Shown here piece by piece: positions 18,123 to 26,247 of a stretch of DNA of 64,000 nt. The first letter of the stretch is position 1, and each line of letters starts with the position of its first letter. This stretch comes from Nonomuraea turcica (GTDB lineage: Bacteria; Actinomycetota; Actinomycetes; Streptosporangiales; Streptosporangiaceae): NCBI RefSeq assembly GCF_030718205.1, contig NZ_JAUZQF010000005.1, positions 372,001-436,000 of the forward strand. Direction: 5' to 3'. A program made the position numbers and the translations under genes. The notes beneath the pieces were generated by a model. That model did not search any database, was not told the origin of the DNA, and saw only the letters and a program-made list of their open reading frames with translations.

Positions 18123-19820
18123 TCAGGTGAGCTGGATGTAGTCGAGCTCGGCGTATCCGGTGCCGCCGGCGAAGTACGGCGAGCCCTTCGCCAGGCGGAT
18201 CACGTTGTAGCCGGCCATGAGGTTGACGCTGGTGCTGATCGTGGCCCCGAACTGGCCCCAGCCCGCGGTCGGCGGGTAGCTGACCGTGGTCCAGGCCCCG
18301 CCGTTGTAGGCCAGGCCCTGGGTGGCGGTGGCGCCGGTGCCGTTGGCGTAGCCGATGGTCATCGTGTACGCCCGGGCGGTGGGCACGTTCACGACGAAGT
18401 CGACGTAGCTGTCGATGCGGGGCGTGCCAGAGTTGTCGATCCGGCCCACGTAGCCGCCTGCCGACGCGCTGGAGGCGCTCAGCCGCTGGGCGCGGAACAC
18501 GGAGGCGTTCTCGGCCTCGTAGCGCTGCTGGTAGGACGGGACCCCGCTGACGGGTTCGACGATGAGCTGGTAGGCGCTGGTGGCGCTCATGTTCGGCACC
18601 GACACGCTGAGGTTGCCGCCGCTGACCGTGCGGGTGGTGGAGGAGACGGTGGCAGGCGCGGTCACGGCGGTGAAGCGGCCGCTGGACGGGGTGGACAGCA
18701 GCGTGACGCGCACGCTGGAGCCGAGCGGGCCGAGGCCGGTGAGGTTGACGGTGTTGGCCCCGGCCTCGTTGCCGAACACCACGTTGACGATCCTGCGGGT
18801 GGGGTCGTAGGAGGCGAACCCGTCCAGGCCGGTCTGGGTGGTGGTCGTCGTGGTGACCATGTTGCCGGCCATCTCGCCGTACCACTTGTACAGCCACCAG
18901 GTGCCAGTGGGCTGGTTGTTGTTGACGACCAGGCCGTTCATGGTGCCGTACTCGTACCAGAAGGCCCGGTGCGCGGATTCGACGCCGCCGCGCTCCAGCT
19001 TGGCCACGTAGCTGGCGACCCGGCCGGGGACGTCCACCTCGGCGGGGGCGGCGTACTCGTTGATGGAGATGCGGCGCGGGCTGATGCCCAGCGACGCCTC
19101 CAGGTTTCGGTAGTCGGCGATGTCGCCGGCGATCCTGGTGGGGTTCGTCAGCTCGTGCCAGCAGATGATGTCGGGCAGCGTGCCGGTGTCCCTGGCGCGG
19201 GTGAGGAACGCCTGCATCCAGGAGCGGTTGTAGGTAGCGGTGCTGGGGCCGACGATCGGCGTGAGCGTGTCGAGCGCGCGCACCGCCCGGAACGTGCGCA
19301 CCCAGCCGTCGTTGAAGTTGCCCGCGGCAGAGGTGTTCCAGGTGTAGTCGGGCTCGTTCCAGAGCTCCCAGCCGATGACGTTCGTGACCGTGGTGGCCGA
19401 CAGGCGGGCGTTGACCATGGTGTTGACCTTGGCCAGCCAGTCGTCCCAGCTCACCCACCGGTAGGGGAAGTCCGGGTAGATGTCGGGCATGCGGATGAAC
19501 TCGCCCGCGCCGACCCGGGTGGCCTGCGGGGCGACCAGGAGGGCGTCGCCGCCGGGCGGCTGGCCGTTGGGGCGCTGGCCGACGCCGGGCGCGGGCTGGG
19601 TGAGCGAGTTCACCTTGATCGGCAGCAGGGTGGAGTCGGCCGGGCGGGAGTTCTCCGCCAGGCCGTACAGGCCGCCGGAGGCGGCGTGGGTGACGGTCCG
19701 GAACGGCTGGGCGACGTTGACGGTCAGCGTCGCGCCCGCCGCGGCGGCCGGTGGGGACGCGGTCACCACGGTGGCGGCCGTGGTGACCAGTGCTAAGGCG
19801 ATCGCTCGGAATCGGGACAT
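18123..19820 (-). CDS. secreted GH39-like (clan GH-A) glycosidase with C-terminal CBM35-like domain
   Basis: 565-residue exported enzyme. Signal peptide residues 1-28. The TIM-barrel domain carries WELWNEPD (Glu156, acid/base) and ISINEYAAP (Glu255, nucleophile), the paired Glu pattern of clan GH-A families such as GH39/GH30/GH5. A beta-sandwich follows, then from about residue 434 a carbohydrate-binding module beginning RYEAENASV and ending AELDYIQLT, as in CBM35/CBM6. AAGGAG precedes the ATG by nine bases. It starts 4 bases after the GH127 stop, the last gene of the transporter operon. Together with GH127 it suggests external trimming of arabinofuranosyl glycans. The catalytic domain resembles the central domain of the 1210-residue enzyme encoded at 26248. 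Confidence 0.78.
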   Translation of the reverse strand: MSRFRAIALALVTTAATVVTASPPAAAAGATLTVNVAQPFRTVTHAASGGLYGLAENSRPADSTLLPIKVNSLTQPAPGVGQRPNGQPPGGDALLVAPQATRVGAGEFIRMPDIYPDFPYRWVSWDDWLAKVNTMVNARLSATTVTNVIGWELWNEPDYTWNTSAAGNFNDGWVRTFRAVRALDTLTPIVGPSTATYNRSWMQAFLTRARDTGTLPDIICWHELTNPTRIAGDIADYRNLEASLGISPRRISINEYAAPAEVDVPGRVASYVAKLERGGVESAHRAFWYEYGTMNGLVVNNNQPTGTWWLYKWYGEMAGNMVTTTTTTQTGLDGFASYDPTRRIVNVVFGNEAGANTVNLTGLGPLGSSVRVTLLSTPSSGRFTAVTAPATVSSTTRTVSGGNLSVSVPNMSATSAYQLIVEPVSGVPSYQQRYEAENASVFRAQRLSASSASAGGYVGRIDNSGTPRIDSYVDFVVNVPTARAYTMTIGYANGTGATATQGLAYNGGAWTTVSYPPTAGWGQFGATISTSVNLMAGYNVIRLAKGSPYFAGGTGYAELDYIQLT

Positions 19821-19824
19821 GGTG

Positions 19825-21735
19825 TCACGCTCCTTCGGGGGGTGTGGACACGGGCAACCAGATGCGCATGCTCGACGGGCCGCGCTGGGCCCAGGAGTGG
19901 TACGGGCGCAGTGGCATGTCGAGCCACTCGGCGTGCTCCGCTGGGGCGGCCGAGAGACGGTAGGGCCAGGGCCGGCCGGGGTGGGCGGGCAGGAGGGCGC
20001 GGACCCGCGCGCCGCCGGGCTCGGCCTGGGGGCCGGACAGGGGGTCGATCGCCAGGGAGTCGAGCCCGCCGGAGTGCGGAAGGTCGTGGGACTCGGCGCA
20101 CAGGACCTCGGGGCCGCGCTCGACGGCGACGCAGCCGCGTACGGCGTCGATGCGGGGGTCCGGCCAGGTGAAGCGGGGCTCCATCGGGAGTTCGAGGGTG
20201 ATCACCTCGCCGGCGCGGAACGCCTTTCTGACCTGCAGCATGCCGGGCTCGACCGGCCGCGCCTGCCCGTCCTCGGTCAATGTGGCGCCGGCGGCCCAGG
20301 CCGGCACCCGCAGGGAGAGGGTCCAGGGCGAGGGCGCGTCGGCCGCGATCCGGACGCAGACGGTGCCCGACTCGGGGTAGTCCGTCTCGACGTCCACGGC
20401 GACCTGCCGCCCGCCGGGCAGCTCGGCGCGGACGGTACCGGGCGCGTACTGGTGGATCTGCAGGCCGTCGTCGTCGGCGGTGGCGACATAGCCGTCCAGG
20501 CTGGCCAGCGTCCTGGCGACGTTGGTGGGGCAGCAGGAGACGTCGAACCAGGCGGCCCGGACGCCGGCCTCGGCCCGGGGGCTGACCTCGGTGGCGTTCG
20601 CCGGTTTGCCGGGCGTGCGCTGGTGGAGGGGGTTGGCGTAGAAGAACGCCCGGCCGTCGGGGCTCGGGGAGGTCGCGATGACGTTGTAGAGCGTGCGCTC
20701 GATCAGATCGGTGTAGCGGACGTCGCCCGTGGCCAGGTAGAGCCGCCAGGACACCATGATCGAGGCCACACCGGCGCACGTCTCGCAGTAGGCCCGGTCC
20801 GGCGGCAGCTCCCAGTCCTCGCCGAATCCCTCGTCCTGGTGGCGGGAGCCCATGCCGCCCGTGATGTAGGTGCGGCGGGCGACCGAGCGCTCCCACTGCC
20901 GCTCGACCGCGGCCAGCAGCTCGTCGTCGCCGAGCTCGACGGCGACGTCCACCGCGGCGGCCGTGAGGTAGAGCGCGCGCACGGCGTGGCCGCGCCAGAC
21001 GTCGGCCTGCCTGATCGGGATGTCGTCCTGGAAATAGGCGCGGCCCAGCGGGATGTCCCGCAGGGTCCCATGCCCGCGGCGGTCGAGGAACAGGCGGGCC
21101 TGCTCGACGTAGCGCTCCTCCCCAAGGGCCCGGCCGAGCTCGGCCAGGCCGACCTCGATCTCGGGGTGCCCGCAGATGCCCGGGTTGCCGCCGGGGCCGA
21201 AGGTGCGGCATACGTGGTCGGCGGCCCGCCGTGCGATCCGTACCAGGTCGTCCTCGCCGGAGGTGCGCAGGCGGGCCACCGCGGCCTGCAGGAGGTGGCC
21301 GGTGTTGTAGAGCTCGTGGCCCATTTCCAGGTCGCTGTAGCGCGGCGGCTGCTCGCCGTGCCCGAAGCACGTGTTGAGGTAGCCGTCGGGGTCCTGCGCC
21401 CGGCCGATGCGGGCGGTGAGCCGCTTGATGGCCGCCTCCGCCTCCGGGTCGCCGGTCCGCCCGGTCTCCCAGGCCAGGGCCTCCAGCAGCTTGTAGACCT
21501 CGGAGTCGGAGAACGACCAGCCTGGGCGGTCGGGCCCGGTCGTGCCGTCGGCGACGCGGTCGAAGTTCGCGAGCCAGCCGAGGCGCTCCATCCACGACTC
21601 GCAGTGGAACAGCGTGGCCGTCGCGTTCACGCTCTGCCTGTGGCCCCAGAACCCGCCGGTGATGGACACCTGGGCGAGCCCCAGAGGGCGTACCGGGCCG
21701 GTCGGCGGCAGCACGGGAACGGAGCGGTCGGTCAT
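19825..21735 (-). CDS. GH127 beta-L-arabinofuranosidase
   Basis: Exo-glycosidase that releases beta-linked L-arabinofuranose, as from hydroxyproline-rich plant glycoproteins or pectin side chains. 636 residues, no signal peptide, so intracellular. The GH127 signature is clear: N-terminal GGFWGHRQ, then the zinc-cysteine site made of Glu318 and Cys320 in YCETCAGV and Cys401/Cys402 in SCCPTN, the first of which is the nucleophile in this family. The start is the ATG at 21735 after GAAAGG; a GTG seven codons upstream has no binding site. It lies 28 bases after the permease gene, in the same operon, and probably processes what the importer delivers. Confidence 0.9.
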   Translation of the reverse strand: MTDRSVPVLPPTGPVRPLGLAQVSITGGFWGHRQSVNATATLFHCESWMERLGWLANFDRVADGTTGPDRPGWSFSDSEVYKLLEALAWETGRTGDPEAEAAIKRLTARIGRAQDPDGYLNTCFGHGEQPPRYSDLEMGHELYNTGHLLQAAVARLRTSGEDDLVRIARRAADHVCRTFGPGGNPGICGHPEIEVGLAELGRALGEERYVEQARLFLDRRGHGTLRDIPLGRAYFQDDIPIRQADVWRGHAVRALYLTAAAVDVAVELGDDELLAAVERQWERSVARRTYITGGMGSRHQDEGFGEDWELPPDRAYCETCAGVASIMVSWRLYLATGDVRYTDLIERTLYNVIATSPSPDGRAFFYANPLHQRTPGKPANATEVSPRAEAGVRAAWFDVSCCPTNVARTLASLDGYVATADDDGLQIHQYAPGTVRAELPGGRQVAVDVETDYPESGTVCVRIAADAPSPWTLSLRVPAWAAGATLTEDGQARPVEPGMLQVRKAFRAGEVITLELPMEPRFTWPDPRIDAVRGCVAVERGPEVLCAESHDLPHSGGLDSLAIDPLSGPQAEPGGARVRALLPAHPGRPWPYRLSAAPAEHAEWLDMPLRPYHSWAQRGPSSMRIWLPVSTPPEGA

Positions 21736-21763
21736 GTGGTGGGCCTTTCGAATCACGGAACGA

Positions 21764-22582
21764 TCAGTCCTTCACGGCGCCCGCGGTGACCCCGGCGGCG
21801 ATGTAACGCTGCGCGAGGACGAGGAGGAACGCGGCGGGAACGGACGCGATCACGGCGGTCGCCATGATCGAGTTCCATTGGGTCGTGTTGTTGCCGATGT
21901 AACGGAAGATGCCGAGCGTGATGGGGATGACGTCGCTGTTGCGGTTGAGCGTGGAGGCGAAGATGAAGTCCGACCACGCCCACAGGAACGCGAAGAGCGA
22001 GACGGTGATCACCGAGTTGCGGCTGAGCGGCAGGATGATGGAGCGGAACGTGCGCCAGGTGCTCGCCCCGTCGATCTGGGCCGCGGCCATGAGCTCGGTG
22101 GGGATGCTCGCCATGAACGCCCGGAACAGCAGCACCCCGAACGGCACGGCCAGCGTGGAGTCGGCCACGATCAGGCCCGCGACGGTGTTGAGCATCCCGA
22201 GCCTGATGTAGATCGCGTAGAAGCCCATGGCCATGACCACGGCGGGGATCATCTGGGCGACCAGGAGCAGGAAGTCGATCCCGCGCGCGCCGAGCGGCCG
22301 CAGCTTGGCCAGCGAGTAGCCGGCGGGCAGCGACACGACCAGCGTGAGCGCGACCGTGCCGAGGCCGATGAACAGGCTGGTGGCCAGGGCCGGCAGCTGC
22401 TGGCCGAATGCCGCGGTGTATCCCTCGAACGTGGGGTCCCACGGGAACCAGTGCGGCGGGTCGGCCCGCATGTCGCTCGTCTTGGTGAGCGAGACGTTGA
22501 ACATCCAGTAGACCGGGAAGAGCATCAGCCCTACCAGGACGACGCCCAGCGCGGTCTTCCACCAGGACCTGCGGACCGTCAT
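21764..22582 (-). CDS. CUT1 sugar ABC transporter permease, MalG type
   Basis: Inner-membrane permease, 272 residues, six predicted helices, EAA loop (LMAAAQIDGASTWRTFRSII) and the family ending AAGVTAGAVKD. The ATG overlaps the preceding permease stop (ATGA). The long frame continuing to 23446 is an accidental extension. Confidence 0.93.
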   Translation of the reverse strand: MTVRRSWWKTALGVVLVGLMLFPVYWMFNVSLTKTSDMRADPPHWFPWDPTFEGYTAAFGQQLPALATSLFIGLGTVALTLVVSLPAGYSLAKLRPLGARGIDFLLLVAQMIPAVVMAMGFYAIYIRLGMLNTVAGLIVADSTLAVPFGVLLFRAFMASIPTELMAAAQIDGASTWRTFRSIILPLSRNSVITVSLFAFLWAWSDFIFASTLNRNSDVIPITLGIFRYIGNNTTQWNSIMATAVIASVPAAFLLVLAQRYIAAGVTAGAVKD

Positions 22583-23520
22583 GCGCGTTCCTCCCTGCGC
22601 TGCAGATGCACGTGCACGAGCCCGGCGGCGAAGGCGATGAGGATGAGGATGTTGCCGACGGCCGCCGCCGGGGAGAAGTCGGGCTGCCCGGTGCCGAACG
22701 CCTCCCGGTAGGACCAGATGGCCAGCGTCGTCGAGGCGTCCGCCGGACCTCCCCTCGTCATGATCCAGATGATGTCGACGACCTTGAGCGTGTAGATCAG
22801 GCCGAGTAGCAGCGTGATCGCCGACACCGGGCGCAGCAGGGGGAACGTGATGCGCCAGAAGCGCTGCCAGGCGTTCGCCCCGTCCAGGCCGGCGGCCTCG
22901 TACAGGTCGGCCGGGATGTTCTGCAGCCCGGCGTAGAGGATCACCAGGTTGAACGGGATCCCGAGCCAGATGTTGGCGATGGTGACCGCCAGCAGTGAGG
23001 TGTCGGGCGAGGTGAGCCAGTTGATCTGGCCGATCCCGAACGCCTGCAGGGCCGCGTTGACGATGCCGTTCTCGCTGTTGAGCATCCACGACCAGGTCGA
23101 CGCGGAGACGATCAGCGGCAGCAGCCACGGCACCAGGAACATCGCCCGCAACGCCACCGACAGGCGGAAGGTGCGGTGGAAGAAGACCGCGAGCGCCAGC
23201 CCGAGGGCGTACTGCACGGCGATGGACCCCAGCGTGAACACCGCGGTGTTGCCCAGCGCTTGCAGGAAGGTGTCGTCGGACAGGATGGTCGCGTAGTTCT
23301 CGAACCCCGTGAACTCCGGGTCGCCCTGCACGAACGCGCGCGGCGTGTAGTCGTGCACGCTGAGCTCGATGTTGCGGTAGAGCGGATAGGCGTAGAAGAG
23401 GAGCAGGTAGACGACGAGCGGCGCGAGGAAGGCGAGGGCCGTCCATCGAGGAGAGCGCCGCCGGGGAGCCTGGTGCGCCGCTCTCCTCGCCGTGACCGTC
23501 TGGGTGCGAACGGAGGTCAT
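22579..23520 (-). CDS. CUT1 sugar ABC transporter permease, MalF/UgpA type
   Basis: 313-residue membrane subunit of the second oligosaccharide importer, with a basic cytoplasmic N-terminus (residues 1-30) and an EAA loop YEAAGLDGANAWQRFWRIT. It starts 4 bases after the binding-protein stop and overlaps the next permease. As in the pectin locus there is no ATPase gene nearby. Confidence 0.93.
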   Translation of the reverse strand: MTSVRTQTVTARRAAHQAPRRRSPRWTALAFLAPLVVYLLLFYAYPLYRNIELSVHDYTPRAFVQGDPEFTGFENYATILSDDTFLQALGNTAVFTLGSIAVQYALGLALAVFFHRTFRLSVALRAMFLVPWLLPLIVSASTWSWMLNSENGIVNAALQAFGIGQINWLTSPDTSLLAVTIANIWLGIPFNLVILYAGLQNIPADLYEAAGLDGANAWQRFWRITFPLLRPVSAITLLLGLIYTLKVVDIIWIMTRGGPADASTTLAIWSYREAFGTGQPDFSPAAAVGNILILIAFAAGLVHVHLQRREERA

Positions 23521-23524
23521 CGGA

Positions 23525-24802
23525 TCAGCCGCCGGTGGCCTGCTTCGCCTGCGCCTGCGCCTGCGCCTCCTTGAGCGCGTCGGCCGGGCTGGCCGAGCCG
23601 CTCAGCGACTTCTGCACAGCCGTCCACATCGCCTCGGAGATCTTCGGGTACTTGGTGCCGAGGTTGTCGCTGGTGCGGCCCTTGGCGGACTGCACGGCAC
23701 CGACCCACGGCTTCAGGCCGGGTTCCTTGGCGAGGATCGCCTGCTGCCCGTCGGCGGTGGAGGGGATGTAGTAGGCGAACGTCGTACCGGTCTCCACCAG
23801 GCCCTCGGGCGTGGTCATGCACTCGAGGATCTTCTTGGTGGCGCTGTAGCGGCCGGTGTCCTTCTGCACCGGGACCGTGATGAACTCGCCGCCCGTAGGC
23901 GTGGGAGCGACGCCCCCATCCTTGCCGGGAATCTGGACGATACCGGTGGGGAAGTCCGCCTTCCCGGCGCTGTTGATCTGCCACGTGCCGTTCTCAGCGA
24001 AGGCGAACTCACCCGTCAGGAACTCCTCCCAGGTGGTGTTCTGCGAGTTGCTGATGACCGAGTTGGGCGCGGTGCCGTCCTTGACCCACGACGTCCACTG
24101 CTCCAGCGCCGCCACGGCCTGGGGCGAGTCGAGCTGGGTGAGCTGCGCGCCGGCGCCCCAGAACCACGGCAGGAACTGGAACGAGCCCTCTTCCGTGCCG
24201 ATGGCCGAGAACGTGATCGGTTTCTTGCCCGCCGCCTTGACCTTCTTCAGCGCCGCGTTGAGCGAGGCCCAGTCCTTGATCGAGGCGGGGTCGACGCCGG
24301 CCTCGTCGAGGATCTTCTTGTTGTAGTAGAGGGCGAGGGTGTTGGCGCCGATGGGGATGCCGTAGGTCTTCCCGTCCAACTCACCGGCGGCGATGAGGTT
24401 CTTGTCGAACCTGGCGGTGTCCAGCCCGAAGTCGGCCATGGTGGTGAGCATCCCGGCGTCGGCGAGCGTCGAGACGGCCGGGTTGTCCAGGAGGATGACG
24501 TCCGGCGCGTTGCCCTCCTGCCCGGCCAGGAGCGCCTGGTTGGTCAGCGCGGTCGTGTCGTAGGCGGTGCGCTCGATGGTGACGCCGGCCTGCTGCCCGC
24601 AGGTGTTCACCCGCTTCGCCCAGGCGGAGGACGCGTCGTGCTGCGGGTACGGATCCCACCACGTGTAGGCCGTGCCGGCGGAGCCGGCGGCCGTGGGGGT
24701 GCTCCCACCCTGGGGGGCGGAGGCGCAGGCGGACAGAGCGGACAGCGCCAGAACGGCGGTTCCGAAGACCGCCGCCCTCGTGGACATCGACGGACGGTTC
24801 AT
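23525..24802 (-). CDS. extracellular sugar-binding lipoprotein (arabinofuranoside importer)
   Basis: Family 1 solute-binding lipoprotein, about 425 residues, lipobox LSAC (Cys26). TYTWWDPYPQHD at the start of the mature region is typical of actinobacterial oligosaccharide-binding proteins. I start at the ATG 24802, placed 4-5 bases after GGAGGA; the in-frame TTG four codons earlier overlaps that binding site and is unlikely. The operator at 24814-24829 lies just upstream. First gene of a five-gene operon (binding protein, two permeases, GH127, GH39-like). Confidence 0.9.
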   Translation of the reverse strand: MNRPSMSTRAAVFGTAVLALSALSACASAPQGGSTPTAAGSAGTAYTWWDPYPQHDASSAWAKRVNTCGQQAGVTIERTAYDTTALTNQALLAGQEGNAPDVILLDNPAVSTLADAGMLTTMADFGLDTARFDKNLIAAGELDGKTYGIPIGANTLALYYNKKILDEAGVDPASIKDWASLNAALKKVKAAGKKPITFSAIGTEEGSFQFLPWFWGAGAQLTQLDSPQAVAALEQWTSWVKDGTAPNSVISNSQNTTWEEFLTGEFAFAENGTWQINSAGKADFPTGIVQIPGKDGGVAPTPTGGEFITVPVQKDTGRYSATKKILECMTTPEGLVETGTTFAYYIPSTADGQQAILAKEPGLKPWVGAVQSAKGRTSDNLGTKYPKISEAMWTAVQKSLSGSASPADALKEAQAQAQAKQATGG

Positions 24803-24813
24803 CGATTCCTCCA

Positions 24814-24829
24814 ATGTTAGCGCTCACAT
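24814..24829. promoter_or_regulatory. LacI-type operator ATGTTAGCGCTCACAT
   Basis: 16-bp near-palindrome (14 of 16 positions symmetric) with the GCGC-centred TTAGCGCT core bound by many LacI/GalR proteins, 12 bases upstream of the binding-protein start. Fifteen of its 16 bases recur at 26215-26230, upstream of the large glycosidase. Confidence 0.75.
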
Positions 24830-24869
24830 CGAGCGGTCAAAGGTGGTTTGGGGGGGTAAAGGCCCGTGT

Positions 24870-25913
24870 TCAGCGGGCGTGCGGAGGCGGGAGAGGCGCT
24901 CCCGGGACGGCGGTGCTGCCTCGGGAGACCAGTTCGGGAGAGATGAAGCGCACCACGAAGGGCTCGTCGCGGGCCGACGCCGATTCGACGCGGCGCACGA
25001 GCTGGCGCACCGCCATGGAGCCGAGGCGGTCGGGTGCGCTCTCGATGAAGGAATAGGGCAGGGAGAAGGTCGCGGCGAACTCCTCGGAGTAACGCCCGAT
25101 GACCGACAGATCCTCGGGGACCCGCAGTCCCCGCTGGTAGGTGACCGACGGCAGCGCGGCGGCGGCCGCCTCGTTGTTGATCAGCAGGCCGGTCGCCGCC
25201 GGGTAGGCGTCGAGCAGGCCGTTGAGCAGGCGGCCGACGGCAGGTTGCCGGGACTCGCCATACACCGCGTGCAGGGTGACGCCCAGTTGCCGCGCGCGTT
25301 CCTGCGCGGCGTCCCGCAGGCGCCACACGTACGCGCCGCCGCGCTCGACCACGTGCTCGGGCTGCGAGATCAGGATGAGCTCGCGGTGGCCGAGGCGGTG
25401 GAGGTGCTCCACCATGACCCGGCCGGCCTCCTCGAAGTCCAGGTCGAACACGTCGAGCCCCGAGCAGTCGCCGGGCAGGCCGACCAGGGCGCCCGGCTGC
25501 GGCGCGGCGCGCAGGATGGGCAGCCGCGGGTCGTCCTCCGCGATGTTCATCAGCACGACGCCGTCCACCATCCGGGAATCGGTGATGCGCCGCAGCGCCC
25601 GCGCGCCGTCGGCCTCGGTGACCAGCAGCGTGTCGTAGCCCAGGTCGCGGGCGGTGTCGGTGACGCCCAGGATGTACTGCATCATCGCGGGCGCGAACTC
25701 GTCTTCATGGAACTGGGCGAGCAGACCGAGGACCTTGGTCTGGGAGGTGGCGAGCGCGCGGGCGCCGGCGTTCGGCGTGTACGCCAGCGCCTCGGCCGCC
25801 GCCAGCACCCGCCGGCGAACCTCCTCCGAGATGGGCCGCTTGCCCGACAGCGCGTACGACGCCGTGCTGCGGCTCACCCCGGCCTCCCGGGCCACGTCTC
25901 CGATCGTCGCCAC
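24870..25913 (-). CDS. LacI-family transcriptional regulator (arabinofuranoside locus)
   Basis: 347-residue repressor with a LacI helix-turn-helix (IGDVAREAGVSRSTASYALS) at the extreme N-terminus and a sugar-sensing domain. I start at the GTG 25913, five bases after AGGAGG; longer forms read through non-LacI sequence. It sits between the importer operon and the divergent glycosidase gene. Two identical TTGAACCGGTTCG sites flank its promoter region and TTAGCGCTCACAT sites precede both flanking operons; which set it binds is not decided by sequence, but the GCGC-centred sites are the likelier LacI targets. Confidence 0.88.
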   Translation of the reverse strand: MATIGDVAREAGVSRSTASYALSGKRPISEEVRRRVLAAAEALAYTPNAGARALATSQTKVLGLLAQFHEDEFAPAMMQYILGVTDTARDLGYDTLLVTEADGARALRRITDSRMVDGVVLMNIAEDDPRLPILRAAPQPGALVGLPGDCSGLDVFDLDFEEAGRVMVEHLHRLGHRELILISQPEHVVERGGAYVWRLRDAAQERARQLGVTLHAVYGESRQPAVGRLLNGLLDAYPAATGLLINNEAAAAALPSVTYQRGLRVPEDLSVIGRYSEEFAATFSLPYSFIESAPDRLGSMAVRQLVRRVESASARDEPFVVRFISPELVSRGSTAVPGAPLPPPHAR

Positions 25914-25929
25914 TCTCACCTCCTGATCA

Positions 25930-25942
25930 TTGAACCGGTTCG
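25930..25942. promoter_or_regulatory. operator-like palindrome TTGAACCGGTTCG (copy 1)
   Basis: GAACCGGTTC is a perfect 10-bp palindrome. The full 13-mer recurs in inverted orientation at 26028-26040 and lies 17 bases upstream of the LacI start, suiting autoregulation or control by a second factor. Confidence 0.6.
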
Positions 25943-25945
25943 ACA

Positions 25946-25965
25946 GTTGCGTTGCGGACTCCCTC
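25946..25965 (+). repeat. direct repeat GTTGCGTTGCGGA...CTCCCTC, copy 1
   Basis: Copy 1 of a short direct repeat; copy 2 at 26187-26210 has the same two blocks (GTTGCGTTGCGGA and CTCCCTC) with four extra bases between them. One copy lies near each divergent gene of this 334-bp intergenic region (25914-26247), so they may be duplicated promoter or activator elements. Confidence 0.45.
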
Positions 25966-26027
25966 ATATCGTCGCCCGGACGACGCCTTCGCCCAGAGAT
26001 TCCTGGACGGTGCCTCATCGGCATCGG

Positions 26028-26040
26028 CGAACCGGTTCAA
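26028..26040. promoter_or_regulatory. operator-like palindrome CGAACCGGTTCAA (copy 2)
   Basis: Exact inverted copy of the site at 25930-25942, with similar flanks (AT-AT-G against AT-GT-G after inversion). The two centres are about 98 bp apart, near nine helical turns, which would permit looping. Confidence 0.6.
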
Positions 26041-26186
26041 CGATTGGGCTCGACTGTCACCCCTCCAGGAGGCAGGCGTCAAGAGCGCAGGCAGCGGAAG
26101 ATACCGAATCGTGACTTGCCGGAAACGGTGGGAAAGCACCCCATTGACGTGCGCGCCGCGGCTACGTAACCTACGCGAAACCCTCG

Positions 26187-26210
26187 GTTGCGTTGCGGAT
26201 CGACTCCCTC
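26187..26210 (+). repeat. direct repeat GTTGCGTTGCGGA...CTCCCTC, copy 2
   Basis: Second copy of the element at 25946-25965, located directly upstream of the operator that precedes the large glycosidase. Confidence 0.45.
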
Positions 26211-26214
26211 GAAT

Positions 26215-26230
26215 TTGTTAGCGCTCACAT
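26215..26230. promoter_or_regulatory. LacI-type operator TTGTTAGCGCTCACAT
   Basis: Matches the operator at 24814-24829 in 15 of 16 bases and lies 17 bases upstream of the ATG of the large glycosidase. The pair links the importer operon and this enzyme into one regulon. Confidence 0.75.
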
Positions 26231-26247
26231 GACCTAGGGACATCGTG

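Noticed and set aside
17787..19796. 669-codon plus-strand frame opposite the GH39-like gene
   Set aside because: No recognisable domain, composition typical of an antisense frame; the opposing frame encodes a clear glycosidase with a CBM.
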